Assembly (NCBI RefSeq): GCF_029215955.1
Contig: NZ_JAEMVA010000015.1
Span: forward strand, 1-40,341
Direction of reading: 5' to 3'
Length of the DNA stretch: 40,341 nucleotides
Source of the DNA: Sulfurimonas sp. SAG-AH-194-I05
GTDB taxonomy: Bacteria; Campylobacterota; Campylobacteria; Campylobacterales; Sulfurimonadaceae
How positions within the stretch are numbered: the first letter of the stretch is position 1; every line of letters begins with the position of its first letter. Positions 18,129 through 25,442 of the stretch are shown one piece after another. Below the pieces are notes generated by a model. That model had not been told where the DNA came from. It searched no databases and was given only the letters and a program-made list of their open reading frames with translations. A program made the translations under genes and the position numbers.

Positions 18129-18134
18129 AAGATG

Positions 18135-20621
18135 TTACTCTTCCTTTGTGACTTTTAATGCAATCCCTACAACTGTAACATCGTCACTTTGTTCTAAATC
18201 TTGTTTAAAATCATTAAAAACATCATTTATTATATCTTTTTGTGTATTAAAATCTTTTAAGTTATTATTTAATATTATATTTTCAAAGAATTCGTCATCG
18301 AACCGAGTATCATTTTCACCTTCTTGATCTACAATGCCATCAGTCGCTAAATAAAGCTTGGTTATTTGCTCAATACGAATTGTATGGTTTGTATACTCTT
18401 GGTCAAACTTTGTACGAATAAATCCAACATTTTTTCTATCACCTTTTATAATGTCAAGTTTATCATCCACAATTACATAAAGGTCAGTTTTAGCTCCAGA
18501 ATAAAGACACTTATTTTCTTTTTTGTTATAGTACAAAATTCCACCATCAAAACCTGTGTTAGACCGAGATCCTTTCTCTTGCTTTAGCATTGTTTTAATA
18601 CCTTGGTTAAAAAGTTGTAAAATCACATTTGGATGTGCTGGAATAGTTCCATTCTTAATATCTGCGATTATCTGTGTAGAAATAGCTTTGACTAACATCG
18701 TTACAAAAGCACCGGGAACACCATGACCTGCACCATCTATAACCATTATAAGAAGTTCATCTTCACTTAACTCTTCTACAAGATAAATATCTCCACCAAC
18801 AATATCACGTGGTCTCCATAGAGCAAAATAATCATACGTAAACTTTTCTAAAATAGCATCATCGGGAAGAAGGGCCCCTTGAATCAAAGATGCATACTTA
18901 ATGCTTTCTTTTGTATTTGTATGAAGTCTTCTAATCTCCTGTTCAATCTTTTTTTGCTTAGTAATATCTGTCACCATACTAATATTTGCTTCTTCATTAC
19001 CAAAACTAAGTGGTACTACAGAAAGTAATGCAGTAAACTCTTTTTGAGATGTTGTTTTAAATATCTGTTCTTTATTTTCAACAAAACCTTTTTCTTTTAA
19101 AATTTCTTCTATTTCTATTTCTTGTTCTTCATTTTTATATACATCATCAATCGCAATACCTTTTAAATCTTGCGTGTCCATACCATACTGTTTGGATGCA
19201 TATTCATTTGCATAAAGAATAGTTTTTGTTTTTTTTGAAATAATCAAAATAGGCATCAAAATACTTGATAGAATTCCTTCTATTTGTTTTTTAGCTTTTT
19301 CAATTTGGGTTACTTTTTCCTTTATATGCTTCTCATTTCTACTAATAACAAGGTTGTTTATTAAAACCACACTCACACTTGAAACAACAAGTGCAAAAAG
19401 AGGAATAAATATATTTAAAATCATGCCCTCACTAAATAACATAGTGTATAAAAAATATAAATCTAAAAAGAGATAGGAAAATAATAATACAGCAATCACA
19501 AAACTCGGTACATATGCCATACTTAATATTGTAATAAAGGTAATAGCAATAATGTGAAAAACATTAAAAGCATCAGAATATTGTGTAGAAATATAATCAC
19601 CAGATAAAATATTATCTATTAAATTTGCATGCACTTCTACTCCAGGAAAGGCACTATCAAATGCTATAGCTTTAAGGTCACGTAAACCAGCAGCAGAGGT
19701 ACCAATTAAAATTATTTTTCCATCAATGTCTTCTTTATTATATGTTCCAGTTAAAATATCTTTAGCAGATATATACTTAAAAGTTTTCTCTCCTCCTCTA
19801 AAATTAATAAAAGCAAGACCTGAAACACTTGTAGGAATAATATAATCACCAATAACAACTTCTTCAACACCACCAATTTCAGAACATCGAACTTGGACAT
19901 CATCATCTGCAATTATTTTAATAATTTCTAAACTAAGTGATAAATGTATAGCTCCCTCATTTTCCATGATAAGAGGAATTTCCCTTACAACTCCTGAAGT
20001 TGACGTAGCAAAATTAACAAATCCACTTGAATAACTGTTGTTTTGTAGAACAGGAATATTTAAAAGCGTGCCATAGACCTTTGGAATAAAGCTTTGTTGT
20101 GTGTCATCCCACAAGTTACATTCTTGTGTTTGAACCATTCCAGATAGCATCGGAAATTCTTTTTTATGGTATTTGTCTTTATTGGTAAAAAATTGATGGG
20201 CTAAAATTGTTGGAGTGTTAGCTATCGTTTGTGCTAAAATTGCATCATAATTAACTACATTATCAGTTTTCATACCAATTTTATTAAGAACAAAATGTGG
20301 CGAAGTGTTGTCGGGTTCAGGGAACATAATATCTAAAGCTATAATTCCTGCTCCGCCATCAGCAAGGTTTTGAATAAGTTTAGCAACAATATCACGACTC
20401 CAAGGCCAACGACCAATTTTTGATAAAGATGCTTCATCTATGTCTATTATTACAACATTTTCTCCATCAGGAATAGCCCCTCTTGCAACAAACATGTTAT
20501 CACGTAGTAAATTATCAATAGGTTTAAGGGCATTTGGAAAATATAAATAAAAGAGAGTGAATGAGGTTGAAAGTATCACGCCTATAAAAAGATAAAGTAG
20601 AAATTTATATAGTTTTTTCAT
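18135..20621 (-). CDS. CHASE2-PAS-PP2C (SpoIIE-type) membrane phosphatase
   Basis: The 828-residue protein has one N-terminal membrane helix (about 7-27), a periplasmic CHASE2 domain (about 30-345, with 'VVIIDIDEASLSKIGRWPWSRD' as VVIIDIDEASLSKIG and RWPWSRD, and 'GKIILIGTSAAGLRDLK'), three membrane helices (about 353-422), a PAS domain (445-560) and a SpoIIE-type PP2C phosphatase (570-825). Metal-binding motifs are intact: GGD (609-611), DGAGHG (from Asp629), TDG (760-762) and DD (813-814). It should dephosphorylate a Ser/Thr phosphoprotein; SiaC or the STAS protein nearby are candidates. It plays the part SiaA has in Pseudomonas, with CHASE2 instead of a HAMP sensor. It follows a 75-aa gene by 17 bp. 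Confidence 0.88.
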   Translation of the reverse strand: MKKLYKFLLYLFIGVILSTSFTLFYLYFPNALKPIDNLLRDNMFVARGAIPDGENVVIIDIDEASLSKIGRWPWSRDIVAKLIQNLADGGAGIIALDIMFPEPDNTSPHFVLNKIGMKTDNVVNYDAILAQTIANTPTILAHQFFTNKDKYHKKEFPMLSGMVQTQECNLWDDTQQSFIPKVYGTLLNIPVLQNNSYSSGFVNFATSTSGVVREIPLIMENEGAIHLSLSLEIIKIIADDDVQVRCSEIGGVEEVVIGDYIIPTSVSGLAFINFRGGEKTFKYISAKDILTGTYNKEDIDGKIILIGTSAAGLRDLKAIAFDSAFPGVEVHANLIDNILSGDYISTQYSDAFNVFHIIAITFITILSMAYVPSFVIAVLLFSYLFLDLYFLYTMLFSEGMILNIFIPLFALVVSSVSVVLINNLVISRNEKHIKEKVTQIEKAKKQIEGILSSILMPILIISKKTKTILYANEYASKQYGMDTQDLKGIAIDDVYKNEEQEIEIEEILKEKGFVENKEQIFKTTSQKEFTALLSVVPLSFGNEEANISMVTDITKQKKIEQEIRRLHTNTKESIKYASLIQGALLPDDAILEKFTYDYFALWRPRDIVGGDIYLVEELSEDELLIMVIDGAGHGVPGAFVTMLVKAISTQIIADIKNGTIPAHPNVILQLFNQGIKTMLKQEKGSRSNTGFDGGILYYNKKENKCLYSGAKTDLYVIVDDKLDIIKGDRKNVGFIRTKFDQEYTNHTIRIEQITKLYLATDGIVDQEGENDTRFDDEFFENIILNNNLKDFNTQKDIINDVFNDFKQDLEQSDDVTVVGIALKVTKEE

Positions 20622-20638
20622 ACGCGCCCTCGTTCTCT

Positions 20639-20866
20639 TTAATCTTCTCTATACTTAGAGATTCCACATGCTTGGTTTGGTGTTGGGGGATTGTCTCTTA
20701 AGTATTCTAAATCCTCTTTCGTTTGGTCTAAAACTCGCTTTTGTTGCAAAATAGGAAGCATTAAGTTGTCTTTTTCATTCAGTGGAATACTCCAGTCTAA
20801 AAGAATCTTCTGTACAGTTTCATCGAGGTCTTTAAGAGCGTTATCTATGTGTTTAATTGAATTCAT
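20639..20866 (-). CDS. small helical hypothetical protein (75 aa)
   Basis: I do not recognise this family. The protein is mostly charged alpha helix ('[21 protein letters not shown]', '[19 protein letters not shown]' each a likely amphipathic helix), then '[17 protein letters not shown]' with a single Cys. No signal peptide or membrane helix. It is 17 bp upstream of the CHASE2 phosphatase and is probably the first gene of that operon. A TATAAT element lies only 6 bp before its ATG, so the message may be leaderless, or another promoter is used. Confidence 0.6.
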   Translation of the reverse strand: MNSIKHIDNALKDLDETVQKILLDWSIPLNEKDNLMLPILQQKRVLDQTKEDLEYLRDNPPTPNQACGISKYRED

Positions 20867-20872
20867 GTAAAG

Positions 20873-20878
20873 ATTATA
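20873..20878 (-). promoter_or_regulatory. -10 element of the CHASE2/FecR operon
   Basis: TATAAT on the minus strand (extended by a preceding GC) lies 6 bp before the ATG at 20866, so transcription would start at or next to the start codon. It is 23 bp from the divergent rpmI -10 element, so the two promoters share DNA. Confidence 0.45.
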
Positions 20879-20901
20879 GCAAAACTTTAGATAAATTTAG
20901 A

Positions 20902-20907
20902 TATAAT
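20902..20907 (+). promoter_or_regulatory. -10 element of rpmI-rplT
   Basis: TATAAT with no clear -35, as is common in this phylum. The predicted start near 20914 gives a leader of about 50 nt that includes a hairpin (AAAGTC 20918-20923 with GACTTT 20931-20936). Confidence 0.55.
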
Positions 20908-20964
20908 TCCAATCTCGAAAGTCTCAAAAGGACTTTAGTGAGGATTTTACACAAGGAGCCATCG

Positions 20965-21156
20965 ATGCCAAAAATGAAATCGGTAAAAGGCGCTACTAAG
21001 CGTTTTAAAGTTAAGAAAAATGGTCAAATTAAACGTGGTAAAGCGTTTAGAAGCCACATTTTAACAAAACAAGATGCAGGTACTCGTCGTGATCAAAATC
21101 AGCCAGCAACTATTGCTAAAGCTGACGCGGCAAACATCAAGGCTATGATTAATTAG
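20965..21156 (+). CDS. rpmI: 50S ribosomal protein L35
   Basis: The 63-residue protein begins '[20 protein letters not shown]', the standard L35 start, with AAGGAG 5-6 bp before the ATG. A longer reading from 20857 adds 36 residues without family similarity and would overlap the divergent promoter, so it is rejected. rplT follows after 102 bp. infC, which precedes rpmI in most bacteria, is absent here, as also in Campylobacter jejuni. Confidence 0.96.
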   Translation: MPKMKSVKGATKRFKVKKNGQIKRGKAFRSHILTKQDAGTRRDQNQPATIAKADAANIKAMIN

Positions 21157-21174
21157 TAGTAATTAATTTAATCT

Positions 21175-21234
21175 CCAATTTAATCTATAAATTGGGCAAG
21201 TCCATGCAAAATGGCACCTTCATCACATATGTGA
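21175..21234 (+). promoter_or_regulatory. two inverted repeats in the rpmI-rplT spacer
   Basis: CCAATTTA (21175-21182) pairs with TAAATTGG (21188-21195) in an 8-bp stem, and TCACATATGTGA (21223-21234) is a perfect 12-bp palindrome just before the rplT ribosome binding site. They could be structures bound by L20 or processing signals; the spacer of 102 bp is long for this pair. Confidence 0.4.
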
Positions 21235-21258
21235 GTAGGTAAAGAAAAAAGGAAAGAA

Positions 21259-21618
21259 ATGCCAAGAGTAAAAACAGGTGTTGTTCGTAGAAGAAGACAC
21301 AAAAAGATATTAAAATTAGCAAAAGGTTTCTATAGTGGTCGTCGTAAACACTTTAGAAAAGCTAAGGAACAAATTGAACGTTCATGGGTATATGCTCATA
21401 GAGATCGTAAGCAAAAGAAACGTGACTTCCGTAAATTATGGATCGTTCGTATCAATGCAGCGGCTCGTTTAAATGGAATGAATTATTCAACTTTCATGAA
21501 CGGCGTTCATAAATCTGGTATCGAGCTTGACCGTAAAATTCTTGCTGATATGGCGATGAATGATGCAGCAGCGTTTACAGCAGTTGTTGAAGCTTCAAAA
21601 GCAGCACTAGCTAAATAA
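21259..21618 (+). CDS. rplT: 50S ribosomal protein L20
   Basis: The 119-residue protein starts '[20 protein letters not shown]' and contains '[18 protein letters not shown]' and '[15 protein letters not shown]', all diagnostic. L20 starts large-subunit assembly and in other bacteria represses its own message by binding rRNA-like structures upstream of rpmI or rplT. AAGGAAAG precedes the ATG. Confidence 0.97.
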   Translation: MPRVKTGVVRRRRHKKILKLAKGFYSGRRKHFRKAKEQIERSWVYAHRDRKQKKRDFRKLWIVRINAAARLNGMNYSTFMNGVHKSGIELDRKILADMAMNDAAAFTAVVEASKAALAK

Positions 21619-21621
21619 GTC

Positions 21622-21644
21622 TTCACCCCTTTTATTGGGGTGAA
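21622..21644 (+). terminator. hairpin after rplT
   Basis: TTCACCCC (21622-21629) pairs with GGGGTGAA (21637-21644) around a 7-base AT-rich loop, starting 4 bp after the rplT stop. The stem is strong, but no U-run follows, so termination may be incomplete or factor-assisted. Confidence 0.6.
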
Positions 21645-21740
21645 CCTTCGTTATAATTCATATAACTTTTCTATCTTCTATTATGTGGATTCTCTTTTAC
21701 TTCGTCTCTTTTTCATTTTTTAAATCTCAATACATTTGGT

Positions 21741-21746
21741 TATACT
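21741..21746 (+). promoter_or_regulatory. putative -10 element of rnhB
   Basis: TATACT lies 27 bp before the rnhB ATG; a second candidate, TATAAT, is at 21652-21657. Neither has a good -35. The 155-bp gap between rplT and rnhB otherwise holds only the rplT hairpin. Confidence 0.35.
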
Positions 21747-21773
21747 TCATAAAAAATAAACAAAGGTACCTTC

Positions 21774-22316
21774 ATGCTCTGTGGAATAGATGAGGCTGGT
21801 CGCGGACCGATTGCTGGTGATTTAGTTATAGCTGGATGTATTTTACATTCTCCCATTGATGGACTTAACGATTCGAAGAAATTAAGTGAAAAAAAACGAG
21901 AATTACTTTATGAAAAAATCATTCTAAATGCTAGCTACCATATAGTAAAATTTACGGCACAGGAGATTGATAATAATGGAATTTCCACATGCTTAGCGAA
22001 TGGTTTACGTGAGATTATGATGCAGCTCGATTCCGATACCTATCTCTTTGATGGGAACACTACTTTTGGAGTTGTAGGGCTCACAACAATGGTCAAGGCA
22101 GATACAAAAATAGCAGAGGTCAGTGCTGCTTCGATTTTAGCAAAGGTAACACACGACAGAGATATATACATAGAGTCAAAAAAGTATCCTGAGTACCACT
22201 TTGAAAAACACAAAGGCTACGGTACAAAGCTTCATATAGAGATGATAAAAAAGTATGGCTACTGCAAGATTCATAGACGAAGCTATAAACTAAAAGCCCT
22301 CCAAGAAAACCTTTGA
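21774..22316 (+). CDS. rnhB: ribonuclease HII
   Basis: The 180-residue enzyme cleaves the RNA strand of RNA-DNA hybrids and removes misincorporated ribonucleotides. The catalytic motif 'GIDEAGRGPIAG' (Asp-Glu pair near the N-terminus), 'LNDSKKLSEKKRE', 'VSAASILAKVTHDRDI' with the third carboxylate region, and 'YPEYHFEKHKGYGTKLH' are present, followed by 'HRRSYK'. Its length is at the lower end of the family. The last codons overlap the promoter of the next gene. Confidence 0.95.
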   Translation: MLCGIDEAGRGPIAGDLVIAGCILHSPIDGLNDSKKLSEKKRELLYEKIILNASYHIVKFTAQEIDNNGISTCLANGLREIMMQLDSDTYLFDGNTTFGVVGLTTMVKADTKIAEVSAASILAKVTHDRDIYIESKKYPEYHFEKHKGYGTKLHIEMIKKYGYCKIHRRSYKLKALQENL

Positions 22317-22340
22317 CAATGCAACTAAACGTGCTATAAT
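22313..22340 (+). promoter_or_regulatory. perfect consensus sigma70 promoter
   Basis: TTGACA (22313-22318) and TATAAT (22335-22340) are separated by 16 bp. The -35 overlaps the rnhB stop codon. It drives the secreted-protein/TlpA pair, with a start near 22347 and a leader of about 21 nt. Confidence 0.75.
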
Positions 22341-22367
22341 TATTCTAAAGATAGAAGGATTTTCAGT

Positions 22368-22889
22368 ATGCATATACTTCACTATTTATTATTAAGCTCT
22401 TTACTTTTAAGCACTTCACTTCTTTCAAAAGAAATTACAAAAGATAATGTAAACTTTACCATCAGGGAGATTCCAACACCTGCGGTACAAGCTTTTTACA
22501 TCGCAAGAGGCTTTAGTAAAGAACAAATCAAAGCGTACTCCGACACATGCGTTTACACAACAACACTTAGAAATGATCATACAAATCAAGAAATACATTA
22601 TATTCGTAAAGATTGGTCTGTAAAATATCATAATAAAAATCTTCCAATTCAAAGTAATAACTACTGGAAAGAGCATTTTAAAAAGTACAAAATAACTCCA
22701 GCTTCATGGATTGGATTTAGACTTTCACAAATGCCAGAAGAACAAACGTATGGAGCAAATGGTGGATGGAACCAAGGTATTCTCTCTGTTAATGTTCCGC
22801 ATGGAAATAGTTTTGATTTAACTATTACTTGGGATATAAAAGGTAAAAAAAATGCACTTACGCTTAAAGGAATTTCTTGTGAAAAATAA
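22368..22889 (+). CDS. secreted hypothetical protein (173 aa)
   Basis: I do not recognise this family. An N-terminal signal peptide (about residues 1-20, leucine/serine rich, cleaved near 'LLSKE') precedes a mature part with 'AFYIARGFSKEQIKAYSDTC' and two other conserved-looking stretches, and it ends 'LKGISCEK'. Two cysteines (in DTCVY and near the C-terminus) could form a disulfide. Aromatic residues are frequent (YWKEHFKKY, WIGFRL, GGWNQG). It is transcribed from a consensus promoter and overlaps the following thioredoxin gene by 11 bp, so the two products probably act together in the periplasm. Confidence 0.65.
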   Translation: MHILHYLLLSSLLLSTSLLSKEITKDNVNFTIREIPTPAVQAFYIARGFSKEQIKAYSDTCVYTTTLRNDHTNQEIHYIRKDWSVKYHNKNLPIQSNNYWKEHFKKYKITPASWIGFRLSQMPEEQTYGANGGWNQGILSVNVPHGNSFDLTITWDIKGKKNALTLKGISCEK

Positions 22890-23409
22890 CGTATTAAAAT
22901 CTCTAATGCTTCTACTCATCTCAGGTTTTCTTTGTACACAAGCTGCAAGTCCAGCTTTAATGGAATCCTTAACTCCGGTAGTACCTGCGCGTGCTATACC
23001 TCCCTTAGTTCTTGAAGATACGGAGGAAGAAATAATCAATATTCAAAATTTTAAAGGAAAAGTCATCGTAGTGAATTTTTGGGCAACATGGTGCCCTCCT
23101 TGTACAAGAGAAATGTCTTCACTCGATAACCTTTATAAAACATATAAAGAGCAAGGTCTAGTAGTTTTAGCTCTCAATGTTGGAGAAGATGAAGATGCTG
23201 TATTTGATTTCGTTAGCAGCATGGAACCGGAATTAAGTATGCCTATTCTTTATGATACAGATTCTTCAACAATGCAAAAATGGAAAGCAATAGGACTACC
23301 CAGTACCTTTGTTATAAATAAAAAGGGAAAAATTGTCTATCAAGCTGTTGGAGGGAGAGATTTCAACAACAAAAAAATAACACAAATCATTGAAAAAATG
23401 CTACGTTAA
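22879..23409 (+). CDS. TlpA-like periplasmic thioredoxin
   Basis: I choose the GTG at 22879, giving 176 residues, because it yields a clean signal peptide (MKNNVLKSLMLLLISGFLC and on) and has AAAGGA 8 bp upstream; an ATG at 22852 adds nine non-hydrophobic residues. The mature part is a TlpA/ResA thioredoxin fold with 'VVNFWATWCPPCTREM' (active site Cys72-Pro-Pro-Cys75) and the cis-proline loop 'GLPSTFVI'. Such proteins reduce specific periplasmic disulfides, for example in cytochrome c assembly. Its end overlaps the convergent regulator gene by 4 bp (shared TTAA). Confidence 0.85.
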   Translation: MKNNVLKSLMLLLISGFLCTQAASPALMESLTPVVPARAIPPLVLEDTEEEIINIQNFKGKVIVVNFWATWCPPCTREMSSLDNLYKTYKEQGLVVLALNVGEDEDAVFDFVSSMEPELSMPILYDTDSSTMQKWKAIGLPSTFVINKKGKIVYQAVGGRDFNNKKITQIIEKMLR

Positions 23410-25088
23410 GAAACCTTACTTATGTAAAGAACGCTATTCCCTTGTGCGTTATAATAAATACCCACAGAATTTTTTCGAGATACAAAAACACCACGACCAT
23501 TAAAGGTTTGCTTACTTCTAAAAATATCACTTAATAAATGTGTATCAAAACCTTCACCCTCATCAGAAATTTGAGTAATAATATACTTTGAAGTTCCACG
23601 TAGAACTTCATTTACTGTTACATTTATTTTTTTATTACAAGCTTTTTCTTTCTCTTTGAGTGTTTCAAAATATACATCCTTTTCTAATAGTACATTTTTT
23701 GCATGCGAGTCAATTCCTAAATTTCCATGCTCGTACGCATTCATAAACAACTCAGTAAAAACTACATTAGCTCCATACGATATACGCATATCATCTGTTA
23801 GATTATCCCATAAAATGTTATACCAAGCATTTGCTGCGTCTACATCATCCAAGGTTGATTCAAAAACTTTAGCATCCACTTCCCCACTAGCACAGCAAAA
23901 TCTGTGAATATATATAAAAGAAACATCATCTTCTTTTCTATCAATTTTTTCTAAAAAACTATGTTTTAAGTCTTCTTTTGTAAATGCATTTATAAAATCT
24001 TCTTCTATAAAGTCAGAGTATGGTTTACCATCAAATTTTGTTTCATTTTCAACTATACCATCACTATAAATTAAAAATTTACGAATATTTTTTATATTGT
24101 GTGTATCAATCGCAAATGTATCTGACCACTTACATAAAGGTGGGTTGTTTGATTTTATGCGTACTACTGTATCATCCTTTGTTGTCATAAGAAGAACAGG
24201 CATCGCAAATTTAGAATAATGCATAGTACCTTCTTCATAGTTCATCAGTACATAGTCAATAGCTAAAACTTCTTCTTCTAACAAAATAGGCTTAACATAC
24301 TCCATAGATTCATGGATTAAAGCATGTAAATCAAAATCACCCAAACGTAGCATTGTATCAATCGTATGGTTTATAAATGAAGTAATAAGCATTGCAGTTA
24401 ACGATGCAGATAGCCCTTTGCCCATACCATCTACCATCAAATAAAATGTAGTCTGCTCATCTATTCTTCTTGCACTGTATGCATCACCACTCATGACATC
24501 AAGTGGTTCATACATAAAATCAACTAAAGAAATACCACCAGATACTATCATCTGATAATAAAAATCATTTCTTAAAATATTTAACTCTTTAGAGAATCCT
24601 AGGTCTTCTTGGTACGAGGTGTATTTTTCTTTTTCTTCAAGTTCATAAAGTTTTTTCTTCTGCTGCGCTTTTAAGTAGGCATTTGCAAGAAGAATTTTTG
24701 CATCTTTATCGATAGCATCGAGTATCTCTTTGGGTTGAATAGGTTTTTTTACAAAGTTATTAACACCTAACTGCAATGCTTCAATAATTACATGTGTGTC
24801 ATCTATAGCAGTAACAAGAATAATAGGAATATCTTTATCGTACTCTCTTATTTTTTTTATCATCCCTAAGCCATTAAGAACTGGCATATCATAGTCACTT
24901 ATAATAATATCTATATCATTTTCTCTATATTTATCATAGCCTTCTTGTCCGTCATAAGCAACAATAATTTCTGCTACGACATCTTCTAAGATAGAATCAT
25001 ATAAAATCTGCGTAGTTTTGTTGTCTTCAACACAAAGAATAGTAAGTTTTTTAAGATGCTCAAGCGTACTCAAATTAGAATTTTCCAT
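23406..25088 (-). CDS. REC-PP2C-HATPase regulator (HsbR/SypE-like)
   Basis: The 560-residue soluble protein has a receiver domain (about 13-130; acidic pocket Glu21/Asp22, phosphoacceptor Asp65 in 'IIISDYDMP', Thr93, Lys115), a coiled linker, a SpoIIE-type PP2C domain (175-395; GD at 201-202, DGMGKG from Asp220, SDG at 342-344, DD at 387-388) and a C-terminal GHKL ATPase/kinase domain (430-555; N-box Glu446 and Asn450, G1 box 'DEGEGFD' from Asp509). The same domain order occurs in P. aeruginosa HsbR, which both phosphorylates and dephosphorylates the STAS protein HsbA. A STAS protein is encoded 11 bp upstream, so a partner switch is likely. Confidence 0.9.
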   Translation of the reverse strand: MENSNLSTLEHLKKLTILCVEDNKTTQILYDSILEDVVAEIIVAYDGQEGYDKYRENDIDIIISDYDMPVLNGLGMIKKIREYDKDIPIILVTAIDDTHVIIEALQLGVNNFVKKPIQPKEILDAIDKDAKILLANAYLKAQQKKKLYELEEKEKYTSYQEDLGFSKELNILRNDFYYQMIVSGGISLVDFMYEPLDVMSGDAYSARRIDEQTTFYLMVDGMGKGLSASLTAMLITSFINHTIDTMLRLGDFDLHALIHESMEYVKPILLEEEVLAIDYVLMNYEEGTMHYSKFAMPVLLMTTKDDTVVRIKSNNPPLCKWSDTFAIDTHNIKNIRKFLIYSDGIVENETKFDGKPYSDFIEEDFINAFTKEDLKHSFLEKIDRKEDDVSFIYIHRFCCASGEVDAKVFESTLDDVDAANAWYNILWDNLTDDMRISYGANVVFTELFMNAYEHGNLGIDSHAKNVLLEKDVYFETLKEKEKACNKKINVTVNEVLRGTSKYIITQISDEGEGFDTHLLSDIFRSKQTFNGRGVFVSRKNSVGIYYNAQGNSVLYISKVS

Positions 25089-25099
25089 AATGAATTAGC

Positions 25100-25387
25100 C
25101 TATATTTTTTGTGCTTTGAGAACCTTAGATAAATTTAAATCCTCTAAAAGATCCATAAGTTGTGCATTTCCCACATGCAGACTTAAGTCTATTTTATCTC
25201 GAAGGACAAGTTTATTAAAGTACCCAATTACCGAAGATGTAATAGATATAGAATCAACTAAACGCACTTGTATAACCTTAGAACTTACTGATAATGAATC
25301 AAGCGTTGTCTTAATTGATTGAAAGTCATTTACGCTTTTGATATTTCCTTTAATAGTAACGGTATTTCCTGAAGTAGCTATTTCCAT
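25100..25387 (-). CDS. STAS-domain protein (anti-anti-sigma-like)
   Basis: The 95-residue protein fits a STAS fold: beta strands 'GNTVTIKGNI' and 'SKVIQVRLVDS', then 'ITSSVIGYFNKLV' at the position where anti-sigma antagonists have the phosphoserine loop (DSSG in SpoIIAA). Ser51 or Ser52 is the likely phosphorylation site; the preceding Asp is Thr here and the Gly is Val, so the match is divergent. It precedes the REC-PP2C-HATPase gene, its probable partner. Analogues (HsbA, SypA) act on motility and biofilm control. Confidence 0.75.
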   Translation of the reverse strand: MEIATSGNTVTIKGNIKSVNDFQSIKTTLDSLSVSSKVIQVRLVDSISITSSVIGYFNKLVLRDKIDLSLHVGNAQLMDLLEDLNLSKVLKAQKI

Positions 25388-25442
25388 TATATTTCCTTAT
25401 AATATGTTTATATGAAATAGTGTAGTATTTAAAGTATTAAAA

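Noticed and set aside
20857..20964. N-terminal extension of rpmI from the ATG at 20857
   Set aside because: The extra 36 residues have no similarity to L35, cross the promoter region, and the ATG at 20965 has a good ribosome site.
22879..22940. Lipobox making the TlpA-like protein a lipoprotein
   Set aside because: The residue before the Cys is Leu, not Gly, Ala or Ser, so the signal looks like an ordinary or uncleaved one.
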